A stretch of DNA of 64,000 nt. Origin: Hirudo medicinalis. Its lineage: Eukaryota > Annelida > Clitellata > Hirudinida > Hirudinidae. The stretch spans positions 32,140-96,139 of the forward strand of contig MPNW01000052.1 of assembly GCA_011800805.1 (NCBI GenBank), read 5' to 3'. How positions within the stretch are numbered: position 1 is the stretch's first letter; every line of letters begins with the position of its first letter. Below the pieces are notes generated by a model. The model was not told where the DNA came from, did not search any database, and worked only from the letters and a program-made list of their open reading frames with translations. A program made the translations under genes and the position numbers. Of the stretch, positions 15,001 to 26,613 are shown piece after piece.

Positions 15001-15735
15001 AAATGTAATTGGTTTTGCAATTATAGCTTTTTGCTAATGCCTTGGGATATTTTCCATTGACTTTGTCAGTATCAAACATTGTCAACTCGACTGCTTCTTT
15101 GTTTCTGCTTGGTGTTTCTAAAGAAGTTAGGTGGATTGTTTTTGCAATGTCAACTGTATTGTAACCCATCACATTCGATTTTGTGCTTTTAGTCTGCTTC
15201 TAATCGCATGCTTTTACACCGGATTTAACACATTATCATGTGTTACAACACATTATGTTGCATGTTAACAACATTGTGGTATTTGGACGTCAATCATTCA
15301 TTTAAATTATGTTCTTTGAACGAATGTCATGATTTGTTTGGTCAGATTGGGGAGCCTTATTCCAAACGAAGTGCTATGGATGTCAGTTTCCAATTGAACC
15401 TGGAGACAGGTGGGTTGAAGCCCTGTCACAGAACTGGCATTCGGAGTGTTTCAACTGTTCTGTGAGTTTCCTTGTCTGCTTAAATCATTGTTTTTATTGC
15501 ATCCTTATTATGACTTCATATTATTGGCTTTAATGTTCTTGCCGTTGAAATGAACATGTTGTTATTTTCAAGGAAGTACTACAACAACAGATCTAAAGTT
15601 GACTGTCGGGTCCTTTAATGTTACTTCAACTTTATTAATTTCCAGACTTGCCAGATAAACCTAGAGGGACAATCATTCTGTGCTAAGAATGGAAAGCCTT
15701 ATTGCAAGAAACATGGGGCTGCCCGGAGATTCTGA
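4945..15735 (+). CDS. PDLIM7/LDB3-like: PDZ and LIM domain protein of the Enigma/Cypher/Zasp family
   Basis: Enigma-family proteins anchor alpha-actinin through the PDZ domain at Z-discs or stress fibres and bind kinases through LIM domains. Coding exons: 4945-5055, 6609-6760, 8059-8155, 8518-8600, 8729-8754, 9100-9546 (or to 9519, both phase-compatible), 9842-10277, 11441-11854, 12233-12415, 12602-12788, then 13328-13448 OR 14577-14697, then 15346-15461 and 15646-15735. The frame stays open across all joins, giving about 820 residues. The N-terminus is a PDZ domain (PWGFRMAGGKDY motif). Exon 9100-9546 has a PDLIM middle motif (SRSFRRLQGLLQEE). The linker is Pro/Ser-rich. Three C-terminal LIM domains begin at ICTSCHTSIRGPF, RCARCSGAIVG and KCYGCQFPIEPGD, with regularly spaced Cys/His zinc ligands. 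The protein ends shortly after TCQINLEGQSF, as in Enigma proteins. LIM2 is encoded twice (see the separate entry). PDLIM5, PDLIM7 and LDB3 cannot be separated, and fly Zasp52 is the likely counterpart. Confidence 0.93.
7940..8030. repeat. Short CATT/CATC simple repeat in a PDZ-LIM intron
   Basis: Repeated CATTCATT/CATC units precede the acceptor of the exon at 8059. A GATGATGAC run follows that exon's donor at about 8160-8215, and an (ATT)n run lies at 8998-9030 in a later intron. None is coding. Confidence 0.75.
13328..13448 (+). other. Alternative LIM2 exon A of the PDZ-LIM gene
   Basis: This 121-bp exon lies between acceptor gatgaag and donor GTACAA, enters at phase 0 and leaves at phase 1. 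It encodes EVVLALGLSLHPDCFTCHHC and onward to FYCLK. It has the same length, entry phase and exit phase as exon B at 14577-14697 and occupies the same LIM2 position. Using both would shift the frame, so a transcript can carry only one. Cys and His ligand positions are kept in both. Confidence 0.85.
14577..14697 (+). other. Alternative LIM2 exon B of the PDZ-LIM gene
   Basis: This 121-bp exon lies between acceptor ttgcaacag and donor GTGCAA, with phases identical to exon A. It encodes EVVNAMKNTYHLQCFVCTAC and onward to IYCAK, closer than exon A to the usual Enigma LIM2 sequence (EVMSALKQTWHVHCF type), so it is probably the ancestral version. It joins in frame to DWGALFQTKCYGC at 15346. Confidence 0.88.
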
Positions 15736-16435
15736 ATCCCTCTTCCTTTCTGAGAAGGGCTGACCCGAGCCCTAGTTCACTTTTTGCAAGAACTTCTCCT
15801 GTGTGTTTAATTTAACGACCCCCTTTTCTCGATGCACTGTTGTGAGCCAGTGTTATTAGAACGCAGATTCTCAAAAGTTCTGTGCAAATTATAAATAGCA
15901 ACCTGGAATTCTTTTATAACTTGCATTTTATGCACATAAACACATCTACTTACATTTTTGGCATTTAGAAGAAAACCAATCAAAAGTTTGTTGGCTACAA
16001 ACTTGTGCTGCTGATTATGAATGGCCTGTGATTCTCACTGATGATGGTGCTAACAGAGCCTATAATTTCCTGTAAGCACTAAATTGATAAATTTGATTGC
16101 TGTTGTCGAATTTTAACTTTTGTGTTTCATTTTATACCAAACGTGTTTTAAATTATCGTTTGCATGCAATTTTTAAAATATTTTTGGACTCTTTATACCG
16201 AATTTTATTCATTGAACAGATGAGTGTGCAAATTCATGTGGCCAATTAGCTTCCTTCTCATGACTTAGCTTTTTAAAAAGATTGTGCTTCAATTTACTTG
16301 TGTTAGTTATTGCCATGCAGGAGAGTGATCAACATGTTTTATTTCCCTTTGGGACATAACATCACTAAAGGACATTAGAACAAAGTTATGTCTCTTTGTT
16401 AAAGACTGCCTTGACAAGTAATAGTTCGAGTGCCC
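15736..16435. other. Presumed 3' UTR and downstream intergenic sequence of the PDZ-LIM gene
   Basis: No ORF with recognisable content and no repeat was seen. The transcript end could not be fixed by sequence alone. Confidence 0.5.
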
Positions 16436-16998
16436 ACTCCAAGAATTGATGTCAAATCTAAGTCCTGTTTCACAGCAGCTGCATTGATGTGTACATTGTG
16501 CTTGAAGTGCTTAAGCTGTGGAATGATTCTGGAGTATTCCTTGCAATGAGGGCATGCTTTTAACGGGGAGTTGCACCAGAGTTCTTAAACCTGAAAATCC
16601 CATACAAAAATAAAATTCTTATGCAAGGGCTATCATTTAATATTTAGGGTAATAAGCATCAAGGATACCTACCTTAGATTATGATCTACTTTGACCTTGG
16701 CCAGCTCTTTGGTTATTTCCATGTCCATTTCCTTGTTTGATATCTTTGCCAGAAGATTATCATTTCCATTCCCTAGGTCAGGTTAACATTGTGTTGTCTT
16801 TCCTCAGTCTTGCTGTTCAGATTCTGTTTTGGTCTCGTCAGCAGATCCTCGGACTTTTCCACCATCTGATGTCGGTGCCTCTTTATCCTAGCTGCTCTTT
16901 TGCTGCCCACTGGTTTCTCTAGCTTCCTGATGTTTCTGTTGAGTTTATTCATCTTTAGTCCTGGATTTGTCTGCCTTGTCCTGACAAGAAAAATTAGT
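16436..16998 (-). pseudogene. Decayed copy of the neighbouring SAM-like gene 3' exons
   Basis: Two blocks on the minus strand resemble the last two exons of the intact gene at 19181-20291. Block 16590 down to about 16436 follows an acceptor (ttttcag) and begins FKNSGATPR then stop, where the intact gene reads FNNFDGSLLQEY. Further on, the DNA still matches (CCAGAATCATTC, CTTCAAGCACAA) but with frame changes. Block about 16998-16673 ends at a donor (GTAGGT) and contains open, Lys-rich frames (KLNRNIRKLEKPVGSKRAAR, then after a stop and frame change LLAKISNKEMDMEITKELAK). The aligned ends around the shared intron are similar at DNA level (GAAATA..CTGG). The stop and frame breaks suggest a truncated or dead duplicate, though an intact gene with a different 3' end is not excluded. 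Confidence 0.5.
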
Positions 16999-18026
16999 TA
17001 TGAGTCAACGAGCATGACTGCATTAATGTGTTGAAGAAAGCAATAATTACGTTGCCTGAATCGGATAGATGGCTCAAGACCTGGAATTTGTTTGTAGTTC
17101 AGCCTTGGTATCCTCGCAGGTGCTTGCTCAGGCAAAGTTAAATTACATCCCTCGGAATATAAAATAAGTTATAATACTTATAACATTCATAGCATGCATC
17201 ATATAATGCCTGACAATAAGCCGAAGTTTACGCAAGGGCCCAGCAACTCCTAAGGAGCTATTACTAAAANGACGCTGCACGGAGGACATATAGGTTGTAC
17301 CAGTGGTGGGTGGGTCAGTTAGGTCAGGGCAGAGGCCGTGGAGCGCAGCCGCACAAACGTACACCGAGTGAATATGTCTTCACGCATTATTAGGGTGGGG
17401 CTTACTTAGAAAATGAATATGACTTACCGATAACTTAATGCACCCAACAAACCAATCACAACCCAGATGTATTCAACTCTAACCCGCACATCATCACATT
17501 ACCTATACCGGAGTTTAAACTTGGTCGGTCTGGCAATCAAAGTGGCAATGGTAGGTTGAATTTCGTGATGTATGAGCTCATTCAAGGATTGTGATCCAAA
17601 TCTAGAAATCTAGGAATAAAAAATTCGACTTCCATTTGTGCTTTCTCAAGCTATTTAAAGGCGGTGGACAGCCAGTACTGCAATTAAATTTCTAACGGAT
17701 CTCCATTAATTTCCTTAATTTCAATTGGTTTATTAAATAGTCTTGCTAATATAATTCTTCCACGTCTTGATATCTTATCGAATTTTGAAACATTATTTAA
17801 AAAGTAATGGAAATAATTGAAATAACCTGCCGCGGCCCGCAGCAGAATGGACGCTACACTATCGAAAAATTAAAGACTGAACCGTTTGAGGCTGGTTTTT
17901 ATACGAAATCTAGAATTACGAAATTCCTCCCTCAATGACGTCATCTGAACATTCAACCGATCGTGCTTTTTCACTTTTATAAAATACAAAACAAATGTAA
18001 TTTTTAACAAAATACTAGTATGTACA

Positions 18027-18239
18027 TAATAATATAATTATTCGGCACTGTAATGGTGTTGTAGATGGATTGGTACACAAAACTATTTTCTTCGAACTTT
18101 CTAGAAGTTTCTAGTCGCTATGGTTACATTAANTAATAATATAATTATTCGGCACTGTAATGGTGTTGTAGATGGATTGGTACACAAAACTATTTTCTTC
18201 GAACTTTCTAGAAGTTTCTAGTCGCTATGGTTACATTAA
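18027..18239. repeat. 106-bp direct duplication flanking a single N (assembly join)
   Basis: Bases 18027-18132 and 18134-18239 are the same 106-bp sequence, separated only by the N at 18133. Identical arms abutting one N point to two contig ends that overlap but were not merged, not to a biological tandem repeat. Confidence 0.85.
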
Positions 18240-19180
18240 AATTACGCAACTTTTAAATTATGGCAGAAACATTTAAACATATTTATATATACATATATTA
18301 TATAATATAATTTTTCGGAACCCTATGTCATAAATCGATGACAAAATTTATTCAAAATTGGTGAAAAAGACAAGGCACAGAAGACAAGAGACGACCATGG
18401 ATCACCAGAAAATAAGGCTGAATGGCAAATTATAAAGCTTGGAAAAGGTAAATTCATCCACATCCTCTTTCTTGCTAACTTTCCTGCTGACTTTCGTGTC
18501 ATCTGTATATTTTGATGATATTCCATCAAAAACAAAAGAGTAAGGGGCTTAGTACTGATCTTTATGGAACACCGCTCAGAACAGGAAGCCATCCAGAGCA
18601 TGTTCCTCCCAATCCTATTTTTTTCCTTCTATTGCTTAGCCAGTTTGCAAGCCATTTTAAAAGTCTGCCACTCATACTACATGTAATGATCTTTTTTTCT
18701 AATTGTTGGTACCTTATCAAATGCCTTAGCAAAATCTAAATAATATTTATGGTCGTTTCCTCTGTACCCTGTTTGCCATAGAAAATACTTTTTGACCATT
18801 TATATTATTGAATTATATTCAACTCTTCCTTAATATCTCCTGGGATTCTTCTGCATTAGCATCCACTGTTTTCCTAGCTAAATCCCTAGTTATTAAACTA
18901 CTAACTCTCATTGCTTACAGTTCCAACTATCAAACATCATTGTTGAAGTAAGGATCATATGCTATTTTAACCTAATTTCAATCTCAACCTATTAAAGAAC
19001 TCAGGTATATTACGAGAAACTTATATTAAAAATATGCAGAAACTATGACTTTAACCTACAATCGAATACCGTTGTTAATATCTCCTCTAGAATTATTTTA
19101 AAGTAAAGATTAACTTCAGTAATGTAGACTTGCTTTAATAACACTCGAACTAAAGAAAATATTAAGTAAAAAATAACATC

Positions 19181-20291
19181 TTATAACAATAGCAGCTGTC
19201 TTAATGCCTTCCCTATGGAAAGAACATCCCTGATGGAAATGTTGTGCTTGAAGAGGTGGCTGTAGAATGATTCTGGGGCATCCCTCATCATGAAGGCATA
19301 TTCTTGTAACAGGGAGCCATCAAAATTATTAAACCTGAAATAAATAAAAAAAATAATGCAGGTTATGTATGCAAATGAGTTGATGAATTTAAGTCAATAA
19401 CTTCTTAAAAGAAAATTATCTTAACTAAAATTAACTAGAGTTAGAATCTGAGTATCAATATTTGAAATGCTGCTCACCATAATCTGTGACTTTTTAAGTC
19501 ATTGCTTTCCAGCCATTCATCTATTTCACCTTCAGTCCACTGCTTTAGTGGCTTGCTACCATGGAAATGGGGATGTGCAACCTGCTTCTCAACTGGACTT
19601 AGAATTGCATTGGAATGGAGTGTTAAATCTGGAAAAGACATCAGCTGGATTTGATCCTCAGATGTTGATGATGAAAGATTGGATTCTTGACCTAGAAATT
19701 AATTCTAATCATTTACTTTTAATTTTTAATGTTGCAATTCTGAAGATGTGCAATCTTAATGAAAATTTAAAAGTTTTAATGGTGGTTATGATATTGTTTT
19801 CAAGGATGTATTGTTTGAGTGATACATTTGCATTCATAAAAAAGTACTGTGATTATATTCTTTGATGATTCTCTCAGATTTCACCCTTCTGACTTGTGAA
19901 GCAGCCTGGGTCTCTGGATTCGGGTAATCAGATTCTGTCTGTCATTGTTCATGCAGAGATAATAAATTCCAATGGAGTGAAAGTTGATTTGCTTAATAAT
20001 GCTTAATTTTTTCTGGAATTTCAATGCATCCTGCAAAAATTTGTTTACCTTGATAGCCAAAGTTGGCTGATTTCTTTTTGTGAATTTGAATTCCTGAGGG
20101 TGTTTGAACTTCAAATGATTGAAAAGTGACGATGTGGTGCACATTCTGCCTCCAGAACCTCTCGAAATGCGTGCTTCGCAAATGTTACATTTGGCTCTTG
20201 TTTGGTCATTTTCACATACTGTGAAAAAAGTCCAGACCGCGCTCCTTCTTCTCATTTTATGACTGTCTACGACCGATTCCAGATTAGCCAT
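19181..20291 (-). CDS. Small protein with N-terminal BED zinc finger and C-terminal SAM-like domain
   Basis: Coding exons on the minus strand are 20291-20049, 19938-19848, 19691-19478 and 19334-19181. Donors are GTAAAC, GTACTT and GTGAGC; acceptors are caatgacag, atttctag and atttcag. The frame is continuous for 233 residues. Residues about 15-70 form a BED finger: an aromatic start (AVWTFFTV), CNIC pair and HLKFKH pair. BED fingers bind DNA and occur in hAT transposases and domesticated derivatives. A Ser/Glu-rich linker follows. Residues about 165-230 (KQWTEGEIDEWLESNDLKSH, then LWFNNFDGSLLQEY and ISIRDVLSIGKALRQLL) look like a SAM domain, with the usual W..W.. start, the 'DG..LL' turn and the final helix. 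No DDE transposase core is present, so it looks domesticated or independent rather than an active element. The second donor was chosen by phase; the rest of the join is well supported. No named homologue recognised. Confidence 0.68.
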
Positions 20292-20489
20292 TCGGTTAGC
20301 TTGGAAAATTTACGAATACCGACCGAATAACAAATACAGAGCCAAATAGTTCCGAAGATTCTAAATATCAATTTGTGAATGTATGAAACAATCAGTGGCG
20401 CATTCAGAAATTGTTAAATAAAAAATTTAATGGATAAATCTATTTTATTAACTGGTTTTAATTATCGATATTTAATATTGTCGGCATAA

Positions 20490-20496
20490 CATTAGA

Positions 20497-20537
<41 letters not shown>
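20490..20537. repeat. (AT)n microsatellite
   Basis: A run of alternating AT in non-coding sequence upstream of the BED-finger gene. A shorter one lies at about 20748-20758. Confidence 0.9.
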
Positions 20538-20539
<2 letters not shown>

Positions 20540-20619
20540 GTATTTAGCCGATATTTTGAGTGCCTTTTGTATCCCAATGGGATGTGAAGGCACTTTAATC
20601 GATCTACCATNATTTATAT

Positions 20620-20736
20620 AGCGCCCCTACCCCAGGGCGCTCCCTGGCGGTGCAGGCTGGGTTGCGAACACGACACATTACGACTGTTGCTATTACGACC
20701 GCATGCAGGAACGCAACCCATTCGGCCAACCTGCAC
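20620..20736 (-). other. tRNA-like or tRNA-derived element with adjacent GC-rich hairpin
   Basis: Read on the minus strand, 20736 to 20650 is 87 nt bounded by a perfect 7-bp pair (GTGCAGG with CCTGCAC). An A-box-like GGTTGGCCGAATGG lies just inside the 5' arm and a B-box-like TGTTCGCAACCC just before the 3' arm. That length fits a long-variable-arm tRNA (Ser/Leu type), but the T-stem pairs poorly, so a tRNA pseudogene or the head of a tRNA-derived SINE is more likely than a working tRNA. Next to it, 20620-20641 is a perfect 7-bp-stem hairpin (AGCGCCC/GGGCGCT). The block is more GC-rich than its surroundings and starts 9 bases after an N. Confidence 0.35.
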
Positions 20737-20759
20737 TGTTTATGCACTATATATATATA

Positions 20760-21839
20760 ACAGGGTTAATAATATATTTAAAATACATAGGTTTTATATG
20801 TTTCGCTCCGAATTCTAAATTTACTTGCTTTCTGAACGGTGATTAGTGGTCTAAAGGCCCTTTTTTTTAAATGAGTCAAATATAAAAAAAAAAAGGTGTT
20901 CACGAAAGCACTACATTCAAATTTTACATCTCATATGGCCTTTCCGCATTTATTTACTTCAAATGGTGGGCTGGATTAGAGTGTAGAAATGGCTCAACGC
21001 ATTCCTACTCGTCTTTCGCCCTTGCAGCAGATCCCAGGAATACGAGGGCTCAGCAGCCATAAAACTCCCTCTTCAAGTTATAAGCTCGATGGAATCTTCC
21101 CCTCAGAGATATATTACACATCTTCTTCCGAAGTTGTAAATTATTTTAAAAAATAAAAAGATTTTAAATTAAAATAGAATTTATTTTTTCTTCAATTTTA
21201 AGGCCACGCCCCCCTTCCAAATCCGCCACTGATAATAGGATTAGTATCAGATTCATCATTTCCATCATTTTGTTGAACTGATAAACCAGACAAATAGACA
21301 TAATCTTCATCTAACCATTCAGCATGTAAAATATCAAAATTTTCATTGGGTGCAACAATTGCCATATGCTGATAAGTTTTAAATGATCATTTTTCAGATT
21401 TGCTTCAATGCAAACAATTATGTTTTATTTACTATTAAAAAATGATCCATAAATTCTATTAATCCTGCAATCAACATTGTGTTAATCAATTGCATTTCTA
21501 TAGTTATGTACTATTTACAACTAATATGTCAATATAATGATTTAATTTTTACATTTGATGTCAGGAGTTTTGTATAAAAATATTTAAAAATTCTTTGAAA
21601 GTTTGTCCATCCCTACTCTGTGTTTGGTCGAATAAATGAATAGTGCGAATTCATCTGTTCTGCTTCGGTTGGGAATTGCGCTTCATTTGGGCTTCTTTTG
21701 GACGGTTTTTGTATTGTAGGAAACTGTGCCACTTCATGTTTTTCATCATCTTCGATGTTCTGCCATGTGAAACTCATTTCTCTGATGGTTTGAAAACATT
21801 CTAATTAAATGAAAATGCTTAACAGAGTTACCTGAGAAC
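20760..21839. other. Intergenic sequence upstream of PSMD10
   Basis: No gene recognised. A possible non-coding 5' exon boundary (aacagag) sits about 14 bases before the PSMD10 start codon. Confidence 0.4.
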
Positions 21840-23899
21840 ATGCCATCGGTGACGTTTGAAGATGCTTGCATGTTGGCAAAAGATAATAAAATGAAAGACG
21901 TTTTGTCTCTTCTTGATGGAAGTCTTATTTGGATCGCCAAAAAGGACTCAGTGAGTCATTTGCCTATATTAGTCTTGAGCTGGTGTAAGAGAATTATAGT
22001 TACAACAATAGGATTAGCCTAGTACCTTCTAAGTGATTCACTTAAGTTTTAAACTCATAAATTTCAAGTTATTATGATTGGAGGCCATTTATCACAGACT
22101 GGAAGAACTTTACTTCACTGGGCAGTTCTGAGTGGAAATGATCAGTTTGTCAGAAGTCTCATTGACATGGGTTTTGGAATTAATGAGCAAGATGATGTAA
22201 GTACTTAGTCAACAAATCAAAACTTTCATTAATATGTATTACAGCTATAAATCTCTCAACTCAAATGCAAACATTCTATCAAATTAAATATTAAATAGGA
22301 CTAACCAGTGATATTTTTCTTATCCCAAGATGGGTTGGACCCCCATAATGATTGCAAGTTCGGCTGGTAGGGATGAAGTTGTCAAACTCCTCTTAGAGTT
22401 GGAAGCCGATGTCAATCTAGCCAACACCAATGGACTTACATGCCTTCATTATGCTGCTTCCAAGAATCATCATGCTGTTGGTACTTTTGGAACTTTTATA
22501 TTTTTTACTGCTGTTAACCTTTGGGACTATTGGTATGCTGTGGTAACTTGCTATGTCACTCATATCACATTTTTTGGAACACAACTGTCAATAATTTTAA
22601 ATTTACTTGGTTGAATGTCATTTTTATATCACTAACCTGAGACGAGTATATTAAGGTCTAACATATTCCTATCGAATAAGAACTCTTAATCAAATGGGCA
22701 AAACTAGTCTGGTTATTACCTCTTAAACATGGACATCATTTCAGCTTTTTCTAGGTGGGCAAACCCTTGAACAACTTGAGGAGATGAGCTTTTTATGTTC
22801 CTAGCCAAAAATCAGGGGAGGGGGGGCAATGGCCCCTGACATTCCTGCTTTTAAATAAATATAATTTTTGTATTTTTATATAATTTATCATGTTGAATTT
22901 ATCCATTTATAAAGATTGAATCGCCTCTGTTTCTTGTATTCATATCTTATTTCTACCAACATCAGTGTTTGTTATTACTAACTTCTGCTGTTATTTGCCT
23001 TATCAGATAGCCAAAAGGCTGTTGGATCGTAGTGCCAAAGTGAATGCAAGGGACAAATATGGTAACACTCCTCTGCACAGGTCGGCCTGTCTCGCTCGGA
23101 CGAACATCACGGAATTGCTAATTTCCTATGGGGCGGACCTTACTCTCACTGATTCCGAGGGCAACACTCCGACGTGAGGCTGTTGTTGCATGTTGTTGAT
23201 GAGAGTTGTTGTGTTTTAAGATTCGAGGCATCTCTTACATTGCATTGTATGCCGTGTCGGTTAATATTATCATTAATAAAAGAAGTTGTTGTTTATGTAT
23301 ATTAATATTAAGTTATAAAGAATTTTAAGTAAGTAATTTGTGGCAATGCTGATTCTTAAACAGCCTTGGATGCATTGCAATTGTTTTAGGTTCTTCAGGA
23401 TTTAAGTTACAATTATTATTCACTATTTGTCAATTGCTTATTTTCAGACATTTGGCTTGTCAGGAAGATGCCCAAAATGATGCCTTGCTATTGGTCAAAG
23501 CAGGCAGTGACTTGTATTACCTTAACAAGGTAATTTTTAGTGGTTTATTTAGTAATATTAACTATCTTCAAAAGTTCTCAATAAATTTGTGCTTTTATCA
23601 AATGTGATTTGAATATATTTTTGCATGTCCTGCAAATTGTGTTTTATGTACCTGAGAAACACATTCTGGAATGCAGCTAGATCCTCATCTGACACCATGT
23701 TGATGTTTTACATTGCTTATTTATTATTGTTATTTCTATTTCCAAGAATAGTTACACACATGTGATTGTCTGAATATTTTATTCTATCATTCATTTTCAG
23801 GAGAAAAAGTCTCCTCTTGACTATGCTTCATCCCAAGGTTTCAGGAACAAGCTCATTGCTGCCTTGGACAGACTAAGATCTTCTAATGAAGCGTGTTGA
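21840..23899 (+). CDS. PSMD10: 26S proteasome assembly chaperone PSMD10 (gankyrin), ankyrin-repeat protein
   Basis: Gankyrin is an all-ankyrin protein that binds the C-terminus of the PSMC4/Rpt3 ATPase during 19S base assembly. Coding exons: 21840-21950, 22098-22196, 22330-22476, 23007-23173, 23448-23529 and 23801-23899, in frame throughout, giving 234 residues (human 226). The ankyrin units follow gankyrin closely: GRTLLHWAVLSGND, GWTPIMIASSAGRDEVVKLL, GLTCLHYAASKNHHAIAKRL, GNTPLHRSACLARTN, DSEGNTPTHLACQED and a final PLDYASSQG unit. The third-exon donor GTTGGT was preferred to the nearby GTACTT, because only it keeps the frame and the KNHHA/IAKRLL join seen in the family. The start codon fits the short cap repeat of gankyrin. 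Confidence 0.95.
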
Positions 23900-24541
23900 T
23901 TACTTGATTCTCTTTACTAAACTCATCATTGGTGTTATGATAGCTGGTGCTCCCAGACTATTGATGGAGTTGGACAATATGTGTATTTGTTTTGTTTGGG
24001 ATTGTATTAGAGGTCTCTGCTGACATTTGTACGTGTCTTGGTCTGGTCTGGTATTGGTTGCTAATGTTAAGTTGGACAAATTACATTCTTTTTAGTTCTC
24101 TGAAGTATCTCTTAACATTAATGTCTCAAGATAGGAAGAGGAGCCTCGAGGTTCAAGATATTAACGAGCAGAGGAGATTTATAGACTAAACTTTTCTTTG
24201 AAATCAGTTCCAGAAGGGGGAGTGCGTTAAATTATACAGGAAAGCAACAGGTGCTCTGAAGAATAATTACTTCGTTGTGAAAGTAGTTAATCTATAGAAC
24301 GAGCTGAATTAGGAGACTAAATTCGGATTCGATGTAACTACCCAGGATATGACTAACGAAATTTGGATATTAAGTCAAAAAGGAGTGATTTATCATACAG
24401 GCATTGGTTTTAAACCAATACAAATTTATATTAAGTTAAATTCACTTTTAAACATTTATTAATTCAAATCATCTGAAGAAAAGCAGCACCGTTGGAGTTT
24501 CGCCTTTCGTTTTTTATGCTCATTTTAGACGAGCAAGTCAG

Positions 24542-26573
24542 ATGACGCCCGATGATGTTAACTATGCGTTGTTGTTGCTGTTATCATTGCCGCTGGCTTA
24601 TTTTATTAGACGTTTCAAGTCTATCCAAAGCAAGCGTTTGTTTATTTCGAGTGTCGGTGTCGTATTTGTGATCATTACCTGTGGCTACAGCAGTTTCCAC
24701 TCTCTAATCACAGTTTTAGTAAATTACTTGATCGTTACAAGGGTAAAACTAGGTAGGTTGATTTCCATTTTGTTGGATTATGCTTGGCATTCAATTAGTT
24801 GCAAAAGTAATGATATGGATCAATCAAATATTGTTAGGTTGCATCACAATTAATTGTGCTACTATTTGTGTGGACGATTGTGTGTAGGCTGAAGTGGAAG
24901 AATCAAGCTATTCAAGCATGGCTTCCTGACTTTGTTAAAAACACTAATAGTAAATAATATTGAGGTCACTATTATTCACAAGTATCACCATTTTACAGCA
25001 TTGATATTGGTAAACAAAACAATAAGTTTGTGTATTTATTTTCACATTTAGGTATAGTCACATTTTGAGTTATATCTGGTGCTTTGGTTACTTGACTTTC
25101 TTCCGACTATGTCACCTGATTGGATTGCAGAAAACTGGCTCCTTCATGAATGCCATTCAACTTCTTCTGACATTAAAGGTTGCCTAAGTAGCATTATTAA
25201 ATTTGTATTTTGAAAAATATATTTAAAGAACAACGAAATTATTTCTTACGTATGTTCCTAAAATAAATGATTTGCATTTTTATTCGTCTTATTTGGTTGT
25301 GACTCATTAGTTATTTTTGGTTTTTGTTTTATTTAGATGGTCGGGTTGGCTTTCGAGATTCATGATGCGAGGCATTCCCCAACAGATCCTAACTCTTCAA
25401 TGACTGGAACTGAAAATTCGAAATTTTCAAGGACTGAAGAGTCTCTCTCTGAGGAAGAACCATACACTCCCCCCTCATTTCTTGAGTTTTTCTCTTACAG
25501 TTACTGCTTTGTTGGACTGTTGACGGGTAATTTGGTAAATTAATCTGATTATTTGAGATCGTCATTTATAAGTAATTGCCAGTAATTTTTAAATGTAATC
25601 ATTGAAATATAAGAATTATTCTTGAAACTTTCACTTTCATTGCTATGAACTAAAGTTAAAACCGTCCAGTTGCATGCTGACGAGCATATTTAATGAGAAT
25701 GTAATGTTATACAAAATGATGCTTAGTAATAATGATTCATAAATTTAAATATTAAAAAGAAAAGTTGTTGAAAGTAATTATCAACCATTTGAAAACATTT
25801 CAGGACCTTATTACAAATTTGAAACATTTGAAGATATGATTAACAGTGACTACAATTCCTACATTCCCGTTTGGGATTTCGTATTGAAAAGGAATGCAAT
25901 ATTACCATTTATCATCGCTGTCTTTCTCACTCTGTCACATTTCTTCAAACTGGAGGTTAGTTACAATCACAATGAATATGTCGATGTTGACTTGGATGAT
26001 GGATGACGATAGGGATGACATTGGCAAATTATTTCTTACTTTATGATATCCAGAATAATGAGATTGAAGTGGCATGTAATTGTAATTTATTTTGCACCAA
26101 AATGGTTAAAGAGATACAGACATTGTGTTTTTGTTTGCAAAACTGAAAATGAGCTTGAAGCTTATTGATAGTGTTTATTTATTAGTGGTTCACTAAGCCA
26201 CCCTTTTGGCCTTCTTCAGCATGTGACCTCTGAGTGGTTTCTCACAGAGACAACCTTCATTCAGAGAATCTTCTACATGGTCGTCATGTTTGCAATCTTC
26301 AGAACTCGTCTATACCTAGCATGGTTCATTTCTGAGACTGTCTGCATGCTGAGCCATCTTGGTGCTTACCCAGTCTCATCTTTGCCACAGTGTGGACATG
26401 GTCCAACATCTAAGTCTGCTTTTGAGGAGTGGTATGTCTATGGAAACTGGGTTCAATTGACAATGTTTAAATATAATGCAATGGCTATTATGATGTCAAA
26501 CATGTGACAAGAATATTAAAGCTGAAGATTTTATTTCTTTTTTTTAAAGATTATTTATTCCAATGGTAAATGC

Positions 26574-26613
<40 letters not shown>

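Noticed and set aside
17143..17364. 73-codon minus-strand ORF crossing the N at 17270
   Set aside because: It runs across an assembly join, so the frame is not trustworthy, and no family resemblance is visible.
18323..18739. Overlapping ORFs on both strands around 18.3-18.7 kb
   Set aside because: No family resemblance, no consistent splice-site support, and neither strand reads better than the other. Possibly an old repeat, but not supportable.
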